A stretch of DNA of 64,000 nt, from positions 55,859 through 119,858 of the forward strand of contig NZ_SMCO01000010.1 of the NCBI RefSeq assembly GCF_004346685.1, in the 5' to 3' direction. Shown piece after piece: positions 9,304 to 16,504 of this stretch; position 1 is the stretch's first letter; each line of letters opens with the position of its first letter. This DNA is from Sulfurirhabdus autotrophica. Lineage in GTDB: Bacteria > Pseudomonadota > Gammaproteobacteria > Burkholderiales > SMCO01. The notes below the pieces were generated by a model. That model was not told the DNA's origin, made no database searches, and saw nothing but the letters and a program-made list of their open reading frames with translations. The translations under genes were made by a program, and so were the position numbers.

Positions 9304-9903
9304 TTATTCCTGACCTAGCCAGTTAATTTCAAAGCACTGTTTCAGCCCAAGGCGTGCACGGTGCAGCATCACCCAACTGTTAGTCGGGGAAATATTCATA
9401 TCCTTACAAATTTCATCTGTTGCCATCCCGGAAATTTCACGAAGTGAGTAAAGCAGCGCGAGTTGGGGGGGTAAGCGCTTCATGCACTCAGTAAAAATTT
9501 CCCAAAAACGTTTTTGTTCCATCATTTTTTCGGGATTTCCCCAGTCCTGAGGTGGTGTGACCCAGTGACCGCGGTCATCAAACATGGCATCTATTGCATC
9601 GTTTTGAGCATGATCCATTTGTTCGTCGAGATTTTCCTGGGTAGGCTCGCGTACCTTTTTACGGATAAGATCAACGACTTTATGCTTCAGAATTCCCACC
9701 AGCCAGGTTTTTTCCGAGGCGTTGCCTGAAAAATTCTGATGGCATTCAAGTGCGGCAAGCAGCGTTTCTTGAACCACATCTTCCGCTAAATGCTCGTCCC
9801 GTAATTGAAGCATGGCATAACGGAATAAATAATCACCATATTCGGTTAACCAACGTTCAGGACTTAAAAGTGGATTATCTACTTTTATCGATTTGTTATT
9901 CAT
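9304..9903 (-). CDS. ECF RNA polymerase sigma factor controlling the Hvf operon
   Basis: 199 residues with sigma-70 region 2 at about residues 20-95 (DYLFRYAMLQLRDEHLAEDVVQETLLAA) and region 4 at about 130-190 (PPQLALLYSLREISG ... ISPTNSWVMLHRARLGL). There is no region 3, as in extracytoplasmic-function sigma factors. It heads the minus-strand operon with its anti-sigma factor next. ECF factors of this context respond to metal or oxidative stress and transcribe the hvf genes plus themselves. The start ATG at 9903 has GGAAA upstream. An inverted GGGAATTGA pair lies in its promoter region. Confidence 0.92.
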   Translation of the reverse strand: MNNKSIKVDNPLLSPERWLTEYGDYLFRYAMLQLRDEHLAEDVVQETLLAALECHQNFSGNASEKTWLVGILKHKVVDLIRKKVREPTQENLDEQMDHAQNDAIDAMFDDRGHWVTPPQDWGNPEKMMEQKRFWEIFTECMKRLPPQLALLYSLREISGMATDEICKDMNISPTNSWVMLHRARLGLKQCFEINWLGQE

Positions 9904-9922
9904 TTTCCGGAAAAAAATAAAT

Positions 9923-9969
9923 GGGAATTGAGTCTACTTTATACAGGTTAAAGCGGCAATTCAATTCCC
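9923..9969. promoter_or_regulatory. Inverted repeat GGGAATTGA ... TCAATTCCC upstream of the ECF sigma gene
   Basis: Two perfect 9-base arms at 9923-9931 and 9961-9969 face each other in the 120-base gap before the sigma gene. GGAATT resembles the GGAA core of ECF -35 elements, so one arm may be the autoregulated promoter's -35. The pair could also be an operator. Seen directly; function is inferred. Confidence 0.4.
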
Positions 9970-10023
9970 GGCTTCAAATGGTGGATGACCGAACACCGGT
10001 TATTTCTCGATATTCGGAGTGTA

Positions 10024-10494
10024 TCAGGCGTTTGATGCGAAACGTTTGCTTAACAGATGGTCAATGCTCAATTTGCCTGCACCTTTAAATAACAACGGAG
10101 TAAACATGATCAGATAAATTAACGCCAGCTTATAACCATTATTAGAAAAATTGTAACCATTGCCTGCATGAACGGCTACCCATGCAACGATAGTCAATAT
10201 GATCAGTGAGGCGCTGAAAAAGCGCGTACCTAAACCTAATATCAGTGCAACTGGACCGATGAGTTCGAACCATGTAGCTATTTGCCAGCTGATTTCCGGT
10301 GGGATGATGCTGAATGGAAAAGGGAAGTCTGACTGAATTTCAGAAAACCAGTTTGTACCATTAAATTTCATTAAGCCGGACTCCAAGAATTCGTATGCCA
10401 GAAATAGCCGTAATAAAAGTTGTGGGAAATAGTTTCCCATGCAGTTAAGTTCTTTTGTGACCCATTTCCATGATTTAAAAATCGACAGCATACC
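10024..10494 (-). CDS. DoxX-family membrane protein associated with the Hvf operon
   Basis: A four-helix DoxX-type membrane protein of 156 residues from the ATG at 10494, chosen because AAAGG lies 7 bases upstream; starts at 10500 and 10560 are possible. Conserved DoxX features are seen: an RLFLAYEFLESGLMKF segment in the first helix and the GPVALILGLGTRF turn. It lies upstream of, and in the same direction as, the ECF sigma gene with a 120-base gap, so it may be a separate transcript. Haemophilus hvf clusters end with a DoxX gene (HvfX), so membership of the same metal-stress regulon is likely. Its biochemical role is unknown. Confidence 0.82.
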   Translation of the reverse strand, partial: GMLSIFKSWKWVTKELNCMGNYFPQLLLRLFLAYEFLESGLMKFNGTNWFSEIQSDFPFPFSIIPPEISWQIATWFELIGPVALILGLGTRFFSASLIILTIVAWVAVHAGNGYNFSNNGYKLALIYLIMFTPLLFKGAGKLSIDHLLSKRFASNA

Positions 10495-10650
10495 CATACC
10501 TTTTTTGAATTTATAGTAATGCTTGGTCGACGTGACAAGGGATTCCTTACAAAGATGCACATAGTGTGGTAAATTTTTGCCTGATGAATCAGTAAGTAAT
10601 AAATGAATATTTCTTTTGGTTATATGAGACGTATGTAAAACATTGAAACC

Positions 10651-10705
10651 CCCTCATCCCATATTCCTTCAGAAAAAAATGCGGAAGGTAAAAGTGGGAT
10701 GAGGG
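10651..10705. terminator. Long imperfect hairpin, probable terminator or processing site
   Basis: Arms CCCTCATCCCA (10651-10661) and TGGGATGAGGG (10695-10705) are perfect over 11 bases, with an inner CCTTC/GAAGG pair. It lies between the end of the secreted-protein gene (10773, minus strand) and the DoxX gene. On the minus strand only a short TTTC run follows the stem, so efficiency as an intrinsic terminator is uncertain. Confidence 0.5.
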
Positions 10706-10772
10706 TAATCAACTGTCACTCAAAAATTTAGCGAATGACTAAATATTGCAATGTTCAACGGCTATTTAACGT

Positions 10773-12017
10773 TTAACCTCCATATATAGTGAATTTGTCG
10801 GTATCGGAGCCCGTTGGTTTGTTGGTGCATATCAGTGCATCTCCGGGCACTAATGGTCCGCTGGCTGTTTTAGCAATGCCGTTCACTTTACACGTAGCGG
10901 TTCCGACGGTACTAATAGCGGTGTAAGAAAGCGGGGCTGACTTACAGGCAGTTACGGAGGTACTCGAAGTCTGAATAATGTTGCCAATAAAACTGATTTG
11001 CAATGTCTTGTTGGCTGCTCCAAATCCATCACCATTCAGTACAATTTGCGTTTTAGGATGAAGCGTTTCGCACGTACTCGCTACCGTTGACGAGATGGTT
11101 ACGCAGATATTGGCGGAAAGGCTGACGTTTTTTCCATCAAAGGCCTGATACTGCCCGCATTCTGATCCGGTAAAAAGTGGATTGGGGGGCGTGTACGTTC
11201 CTCCAGAGCAATCTGCGGCAAGCGTGAGCGTGCCATAATAAGGCAAGCTTACCAGGGAGCAGGTCAACGGATCGCCATTAGCATCTGAAACCACTGGTTT
11301 CCAATCGACAGCGACACCCGGAGTGGTTTTCACGGTAACGGATGACGCCACGGGCAAGGTATTACCTGCCGGGGCGATAGCCCCCACAAGATGCACCTGT
11401 ATTGGCGAAGCTGTTCCATATAATATATCCAATACATAAGTACGATCCGCAGCCACGGTCCACGTTTTCACACCAGATCCGCCTGTGCTCGCGCAGTCCT
11501 GGGCCGCACAGCCACCAGGGTATACTTTGCCATCAGCAGCCAAGTGCATGGTGTTGATCTCCACTTTTCCAAGGCATGCAGCGCCGGAACAAGAGACGTC
11601 GTCAAACCGATTTAATGACGCGTCTGTTGTAGCAATGCCACCTTGCGCTCCGATCATTGGCGCAGTAGCCAGGGATTCATACACTTGAGGGACATAGAAT
11701 GCACTGGCCATCTCTCCCGGTTTGGAATTGCTCCCGCTTGGTGCCTGTTCTTGTCCACCGCTTTTTTGGTTTTTCCCAATAACCAAGCCACCATCCAATC
11801 CAGGTCCAATAGGGTGGCAAAGGATTGCATCATTCAGGAACCGGACATACGATCCGAAACAAGTTCCCTCAGGATATCCGACGCTCCCCTGATTGATGGT
11901 CAATACCGTACCGTTACTTAAGGGGGCGCTATGTACCATAGAAGCTGTGGAAAAAATTGCAGCTGCCAAGCATGCACGCCAGAAATAACGATTTGAATCA
12001 GTCAATGCGTTTAACAT
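10773..12017 (-). CDS. Secreted cysteine-rich protein with one cadherin/VCBS-like Ig repeat
   Basis: 414 residues from the ATG at 12017 (GGAGGA just upstream; the frame continues upstream to 12095). A signal peptide ends near VHSA at about residue 30. The first half carries paired cysteines (SCSGAACLG, GGCAAQDCAS) and the phrase INTMHLAADGKVYPGG, which recalls PEP-CTERM-type secreted proteins. The middle has a single Ig-like repeat with the VCBS/cadherin pattern (SDANGDPLTCSLVSLPYYG, then TLTLAADCSGGTYTPP). The last about 100 residues have further cysteines. There is no C-terminal anchor, so it is predicted to be periplasmic or released. I do not recognise a specific function. It neighbours a PEP-CTERM protein transcribed the same way. 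Confidence 0.7.
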   Translation of the reverse strand: MLNALTDSNRYFWRACLAAAIFSTASMVHSAPLSNGTVLTINQGSVGYPEGTCFGSYVRFLNDAILCHPIGPGLDGGLVIGKNQKSGGQEQAPSGSNSKPGEMASAFYVPQVYESLATAPMIGAQGGIATTDASLNRFDDVSCSGAACLGKVEINTMHLAADGKVYPGGCAAQDCASTGGSGVKTWTVAADRTYVLDILYGTASPIQVHLVGAIAPAGNTLPVASSVTVKTTPGVAVDWKPVVSDANGDPLTCSLVSLPYYGTLTLAADCSGGTYTPPNPLFTGSECGQYQAFDGKNVSLSANICVTISSTVASTCETLHPKTQIVLNGDGFGAANKTLQISFIGNIIQTSSTSVTACKSAPLSYTAISTVGTATCKVNGIAKTASGPLVPGDALICTNKPTGSDTDKFTIYGG

Positions 12018-12448
12018 ACTTCCTCCATGTTGAAATTTAACTGCCATTTGTAACCAACCTGCTGTCGGCACGCTGAATCGGTGAGCCGATTTCACCCAAA
12101 ATCGTCAATAAATGTCATGTGAATAAACTATAAACGTATGACACGAAAAATTTATTCCCGGACGTATAAATTTAATTTTTTGCAATTGAGGCGCTTGCGC
12201 AAATTGCGCAGCCATAGGGGATAGCCAGGTTGCGCAGCAAAAAATTCAATGAAGCAGGAAGCAGCATTGCGTATTTTTCACGTAGCGTGCCAGACAATAA
12301 TCACGTAAATATCACGAAAAAATTAAATTTATTTCATGTAGTAACTGTGAGAATTATTCGTGATTTGAAAAGGGGTTCATTCAAACGGAAGGGGTGTAAT
12401 ACACGGTGCGGCTTTCACAATTTTTTGTAGTTGCAATGGATTTATAGA
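12018..12448. other. 431-base non-coding gap upstream of the secreted-protein gene
   Basis: No gene is supported; a 66-codon open frame at 12230 lacks any family resemblance. It holds the leader of the 12017 gene, an AT-rich likely promoter stretch at about 12120-12190 and the TTGCGCA repeats listed separately. Confidence 0.5.
12195..12236. repeat. Three direct copies of TTGCGCA
   Basis: TTGCGCA occurs at 12195-12201, 12204-12210 and 12230-12236; each contains the palindrome TGCGCA. They lie about 180-220 bases upstream of the secreted-protein start at 12017 (minus strand). Candidate regulator-binding sites; no factor is identified. Confidence 0.4.
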
Positions 12449-13306
12449 TCAAGCAGTTTTTCTTTTCATAAAACCACGCAAACCTATTAACCCTGAAGCA
12501 AGAAGCCACAAGCTGGCAGGCAGAGGAACAGGTTGTACATACAATGCCACTTCTGATGTGCTTGAACCAGATCCAAAATCAGGGTGGTACTCATTGAATT
12601 TGAATGCCAAAGCTTGCGGGTCTGCGGGGTTGAAGAAAAGCTGGGCTAACCCGCCAGTACTGGCATATTTCAGCATGGCCAAGTTAAATTGTACTGTTGA
12701 GTCACACTCTATACAGGACCAATAATTCATTCCGAATAGACCATCCGGCCCTGGCCCGCTTATCAGGGAGCCTTGAATCGTATTGCCATAATTGGTGATT
12801 TGAGAATATCCGCCACCTGAAAGCAAATCAGCTGAATTTAAATTGAAGTGTGCAGAGGTAAACCCCCCAGCAAACGTCAGGGATGGCGATAGTTTATCAA
12901 AATACAGGCTGAACGAATGGCTTGAAGAGGTTAGATCGTAAGATTGGTTTGCGCTAAGCCATAAGCTGCCAGTTAAAGCGGTGTTGTAGCTATTATAAGT
13001 ATTGGTAAAACTGTCATACGAATCGCCAGCAGAATGTGATGGTGCAAACGCGTTGTACCGAACCAGCCATTTATCTATAGTACCTTCTTTGTACTGATAG
13101 GCAGAAATGTTCGTCGAATCATAAGTATTCTGGAAAAAAGTATCTGAGGCGGTTTGGAAAGCTGCGGTGCATGATCCACTGGTGAAGCAGGACTGTATTT
13201 CAGTTGGCAATGCGTTTGTTGCCAGTACACCAATAGCACTAGCATTAGCGCTGGCTATTAAAGAAAACACAAACAAGTTTGAGGTGAAGTAAGTGCGTGT
13301 ATTCAT
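12449..13306 (-). CDS. PEP-CTERM-anchored exported protein (VPLPA type)
   Basis: 285 residues. A signal peptide ends near ANASA, the body is Ser/Tyr/Asn-rich without a recognised domain, and the C-terminus is a textbook exosortase signal: VPLPASLWLLASGL followed by a short hydrophobic stretch and the basic tail FMKRKTA. Exosortase would cleave at this signal during export, usually together with exopolysaccharide production. No exosortase gene is in the window, so the processing enzyme must be elsewhere. Transcribed away from the ectABC operon. Confidence 0.88.
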   Translation of the reverse strand: MNTRTYFTSNLFVFSLIASANASAIGVLATNALPTEIQSCFTSGSCTAAFQTASDTFFQNTYDSTNISAYQYKEGTIDKWLVRYNAFAPSHSAGDSYDSFTNTYNSYNTALTGSLWLSANQSYDLTSSSHSFSLYFDKLSPSLTFAGGFTSAHFNLNSADLLSGGGYSQITNYGNTIQGSLISGPGPDGLFGMNYWSCIECDSTVQFNLAMLKYASTGGLAQLFFNPADPQALAFKFNEYHPDFGSGSSTSEVALYVQPVPLPASLWLLASGLIGLRGFMKRKTA

Positions 13307-13746
13307 GGGTTATTTCCTGATCCAGTTGATTTAATTTGGCTGAATATAGGAGGTTACCCAAGATGTGGTTTTTACTCTTATCAGCGGAAGCTATGTCTGA
13401 TGCATTTTATAATTTTTATAGCACAGATAATTGTAGTTGCAAGTATTTATTGCCATTTTCACTAACATATTAATAAAAATTGATTTATTCCAAATAGTCC
13501 GGGTTGAGTTAATAAATAATATTTAAATATTAGAATGGTAAAATACTAAACTTGTAATTTGTAATAAAACAATAATAATTTTATTAATTATGATTGTTTT
13601 CAATATATTAATGATATTTTGTAATTGTAATTACGCCAATAACATAAAATGAATGTTCGCTTGTTATATTTATGCAACATATTGTTTATATTGTATTTTA
13701 ATGTTTTATTGGCTTTGTTTATGTATGGCGTGTAAATTAGACACGT

Positions 13747-13775
13747 TTGATTATAATGCAATATATTGTTATAAT
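13747..13775 (+). promoter_or_regulatory. Candidate sigma-70 promoter for ectABC
   Basis: TTGATT (13747-13752) and TATAAT (13770-13775) are separated by exactly 17 bases. This would start transcription near 13782, about 260 bases before ectA, giving an unusually long leader. Osmotic induction of ect promoters often involves near-consensus -10 and imperfect -35 elements; that connection is inference. Confidence 0.5.
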
Positions 13776-13892
13776 TGCAGATTATTTCAAATAAAACTGG
13801 TATTTATTATCATTATTCTAAATAAAACACATTTTATCTTTTTTAAAGCTAATCCGTGGTTTTCTGGATCAAAACACATCATCATTTCAGGC

Positions 13893-13924
13893 AAAAGCCT
13901 TTGTTCTTCCAAAGGGTAGCTTTT
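13893..13924 (+). promoter_or_regulatory. Hairpin in the ectABC leader
   Basis: AAAAGC-CTTTG (13893-13903), loop TTCTTC, CAAAG (13910-13914), four unpaired bases GGTA, then GCTTTT (13919-13924). It could act as an attenuator or RNA stabiliser in the long leader. Seen directly; role unknown. Confidence 0.35.
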
Positions 13925-14043
13925 CCCGCGGAATCAATTTTCTGCTGTGCTGCAGGCCATTATTTTTTTTCACCAGTTTCTTTCGTGGTTTGGGGCCCTC
14001 ATTACTTTCTTCATACGAAGACATAATCAGGTAACTCAATTTT

Positions 14044-14583
14044 ATGGACACACAAACACAACGGTCGACCGATACCATTACACTTAGACTTCCTCGTTTG
14101 GAAGATGGAAGCCGGATTTATACCTTGGTGAAGCAATCGCCACCTTTAGACGTAAATTCGGAATACCTTTATTTTCTGCAATCCAGTCACTTTGCTAATA
14201 CCTGCGTACTGGCAGAGCAAGCTGATACGCTTGCGGGCTTTGTGTCCGGCTATCTGATTAATAACCAACCAGAAGAACTGTTTATCTGGCAAGTAGCTGT
14301 GGCGTCTGAGTTTCGTGGGCAACAATTAGCATTGCGCATGATTGAAGAATTATTAAAGCGTCCTGAATGTAAAAAGGTGCGCTCAATCAGCACCACCATC
14401 AGCCCATCCAATCGCGCTTCACAACGGCTGTTTGAAAAACTGGCTGATCGCTTTGGCCTGACGATTGCGCAGCAACCCTTCATAGAAGCGCAACAATTTA
14501 GTCAGTCGGGCCACGAGGCAGAAGTGTTATATCGCCTGAGTACGCAACCTGAAAGTTATATAAATAAGCATCAAGGAGCTTAA
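14044..14583 (+). CDS. ectA: EctA: L-2,4-diaminobutyrate acetyltransferase
   Basis: 179-residue GNAT acetyltransferase. It transfers acetyl from acetyl-CoA to the 4-amino group of L-2,4-diaminobutyrate, the second step of ectoine synthesis. Typical EctA segments are seen: PLDVNSEYLYFLQSSHF near residue 37, the core IWQVAVASEFRGQQLALRM (the acetyl-CoA loop is R-G-Q-Q-L-A) and ISPSNRASQRLFEKL near residue 120. First gene of ectABC; ectB starts two bases after its stop. The ATG at 14044 has only a weak upstream binding site. Confidence 0.95.
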   Translation: MDTQTQRSTDTITLRLPRLEDGSRIYTLVKQSPPLDVNSEYLYFLQSSHFANTCVLAEQADTLAGFVSGYLINNQPEELFIWQVAVASEFRGQQLALRMIEELLKRPECKKVRSISTTISPSNRASQRLFEKLADRFGLTIAQQPFIEAQQFSQSGHEAEVLYRLSTQPESYINKHQGA

Positions 14584-14585
14584 AT

Positions 14586-15899
14586 ATGAATTCTCTCGAA
14601 ATTTTTAACAAATATGAGTCTGAAGTAAGAGGCTATATCCGTTCTTTTCCTAAAGTATTTAACCGTGCCAAAGGCGCTGAAATATGGGACGAAGATGGCA
14701 AGCGATACATTGATTTCTTCGCTGGTGCCGGTGCATTGAATTATGGCCATAACAACCCTGAAATTAATCGTGCTGTGATTGAGTATTTGCAAAACGATGG
14801 TATTGGTCATGCCCTGGATATGGGGACTGTGGCCAAGCGTAATTTTATTAAAAGTTTTGTTGAATGTATTTTAGAGCCGCGCAAGCTGGATTATAAATTG
14901 CAGTTTGTTGGCCCGACAGGGACCAATGCCATTGAGACGGCACTTAAAATTGCCCGTAAAGTGAAGAAGCGTACCAGTGTGATCTCGTTCACCAATGGTT
15001 TTCATGGTATGTCCATGGGTGCGCTGAGTATTACCGGCAACCGTTATTACCATGACGAAAACTATGGTGTACCTGCGTATACCACCCAAGTGCCGTTTTT
15101 TAACTACATGGGCGATGAGGTAAATACAGTTGCCTATCTGCGCCGTATTCTGGAAGATCAGTCCAGCGGTCTGGAACTTCCAGCAGCCGTGGTGCTGGAA
15201 ACCATTCAGGCGGAGGGTGGCATTAACGTGGCCAGCGAAAGCTGGTTGCGAGACATACAGAAAATATGCCATGACTTTGATGTGTTGTTGATTGTGGATG
15301 ATATTCAGGTGGGAAATGGCCGTACCGGTAATTTTTTCAGTTTTGAGCGTGCTGGCATTCAACCGGATATCGTGACCCTTTCAAAGTCCATTGGTGGTGG
15401 GCATCCGATGTCGCTGGTTTTGATGAAGCCTGAACTGGATAAATGGAGCCCAGGTGAGCATTCCGGTACCTTCCGTGGTAATAATCTTGCTTTTGTAGCA
15501 GCTCATACGGCGCTGGAAACTTATTGGCGTGATGAGACTTTTGCTAAAGATGTACAACAAAAAGGCAAACTGGTGGAATCCAGAATGCAAAAGATTAAAG
15601 ATTTATACCCGGAATTAATTGTTGAGCTGCGTGGTTTAGGGATGATCCGTGGTCTGGAATTTAAAGATACTGAGTTGGCTTCAAATATTTGCAGTCGTGC
15701 TTTCGAACTTGGTCTTGTCATTGAAACAGCAGGAGCACAAGGGCAAGTGATCAAATTCCTCGGTTCGCTGGTGATTACAGAAGTGCTGATTAATGAAGGT
15801 TTTGATCTGCTGGAGCAGGCAATTTTTGATGCCAAAAGTGCTCATGAAGCGGAACTGCCCGCAAATGCGCCATTAGAAGAAGTAGCAGAGGTGCTCTAG
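14586..15899 (+). CDS. ectB: EctB: diaminobutyrate--2-oxoglutarate transaminase
   Basis: 437-residue class-III PLP aminotransferase making L-2,4-diaminobutyrate from aspartate semialdehyde with glutamate as donor, the first committed step to ectoine. The PLP lysine is K267 in TLSKSIGGG; the cofactor pocket includes GPTGTNAIE (about 109-117) and D238-D239 in IVDDIQ. The start at 14586 follows AAGGAGC. Length and sequence are those of EctB from proteobacterial ectoine operons rather than siderophore-linked Dat. Confidence 0.96.
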   Translation: MNSLEIFNKYESEVRGYIRSFPKVFNRAKGAEIWDEDGKRYIDFFAGAGALNYGHNNPEINRAVIEYLQNDGIGHALDMGTVAKRNFIKSFVECILEPRKLDYKLQFVGPTGTNAIETALKIARKVKKRTSVISFTNGFHGMSMGALSITGNRYYHDENYGVPAYTTQVPFFNYMGDEVNTVAYLRRILEDQSSGLELPAAVVLETIQAEGGINVASESWLRDIQKICHDFDVLLIVDDIQVGNGRTGNFFSFERAGIQPDIVTLSKSIGGGHPMSLVLMKPELDKWSPGEHSGTFRGNNLAFVAAHTALETYWRDETFAKDVQQKGKLVESRMQKIKDLYPELIVELRGLGMIRGLEFKDTELASNICSRAFELGLVIETAGAQGQVIKFLGSLVITEVLINEGFDLLEQAIFDAKSAHEAELPANAPLEEVAEVL

Positions 15900-15969
15900 G
15901 CTGGTGAGCGCTTTGCCAATAGGAATGTTTTTTGGTAAAGCGCGTATTTGTAACAAAAAGGAATCCAAA

Positions 15970-16365
15970 GTGATTGTAAAAAATCTCGATGAAATCATTA
16001 ACACAGACGCGGATGTCGATACAGCACAATGGCGCAGTCGACGGTTATTGCTAGCCCAGGATGGCATGGGGTTTTCACTGCATGACACCTTGATCAAAAA
16101 AGGTGAGGCATTACACCTTTGGTATAAGCATCACCTGGAGGCGGTCTATTGCATTGAAGGTGAGGGGGAAATTGAAGAAAAGAAAAATGGCAAGATCCAC
16201 TCGATCCGACCGGGAACGGTATATGCGCTCAATGAGCATGACCAGCACATACTGAGAGCCAATAAGGGCTCGCAAATGCGTATGGTATGTGTATTTAACC
16301 CCCCTGTTACAGGCCGCGAAGTGCATGATAAAGACGGTGCATATGCACTTCCTGAACAGGCTTAA
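15970..16365 (+). CDS. ectC: EctC: ectoine synthase
   Basis: 131-residue cupin from a GTG start at 15970. This start was chosen because AAGGA lies 7 bases upstream and EctC proteins begin with a IVKNLDEI-like sequence; the frame opens at 15904 but that would add 22 atypical residues. It cyclises N-acetyl-diaminobutyrate to ectoine. Cupin features: LEAVYCIEGEGEIEE (iron-ligand Glu and Tyr region) and YALNEHDQHILRA (ligand His). No ectD hydroxylase or ask_ect aspartokinase follows, so hydroxyectoine is not predicted from this locus. Confidence 0.95.
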   Translation: MIVKNLDEIINTDADVDTAQWRSRRLLLAQDGMGFSLHDTLIKKGEALHLWYKHHLEAVYCIEGEGEIEEKKNGKIHSIRPGTVYALNEHDQHILRANKGSQMRMVCVFNPPVTGREVHDKDGAYALPEQA

Positions 16366-16504
16366 TATCACTTTATTTCTTGTCGTGCTAATCTTTCCAC
16401 TTAGCGTATGAATGAATTAATCAGTGAGGCCAAACCAGCTTTGTTATTTTGAATTCTGATAAATAACTTGGTGGGGCGTTTAAGGGTTCAAAAAGGATTT
16501 TGAT

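Larger units (their letters stand above)
13307..14043. other. 737-base AT-rich intergenic region between PEP-CTERM gene and ectA
   Basis: Very AT-rich (about 13360-13850), with no supported gene; the 88-codon open frame from 13653 is Cys/Phe/Tyr-rich and looks random. It contains divergent promoters. The ect side shows a good sigma-70 match at 13747-13775 and a hairpin at 13893-13924. No ectR (MarR-type) gene is present. Confidence 0.6.

Noticed and set aside
13438..13455. Sigma-54-like TGGCA...TTGCA on the minus strand before the PEP-CTERM gene
   Set aside because: The GG and GC are 14 bases apart instead of 12, which is not a functional spacing.
13653..13919. 88-codon frame in the ectA upstream region
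   Set aside because: Composition (Cys/Tyr/Phe/Ile-rich) follows the AT-rich DNA and there is no binding site.
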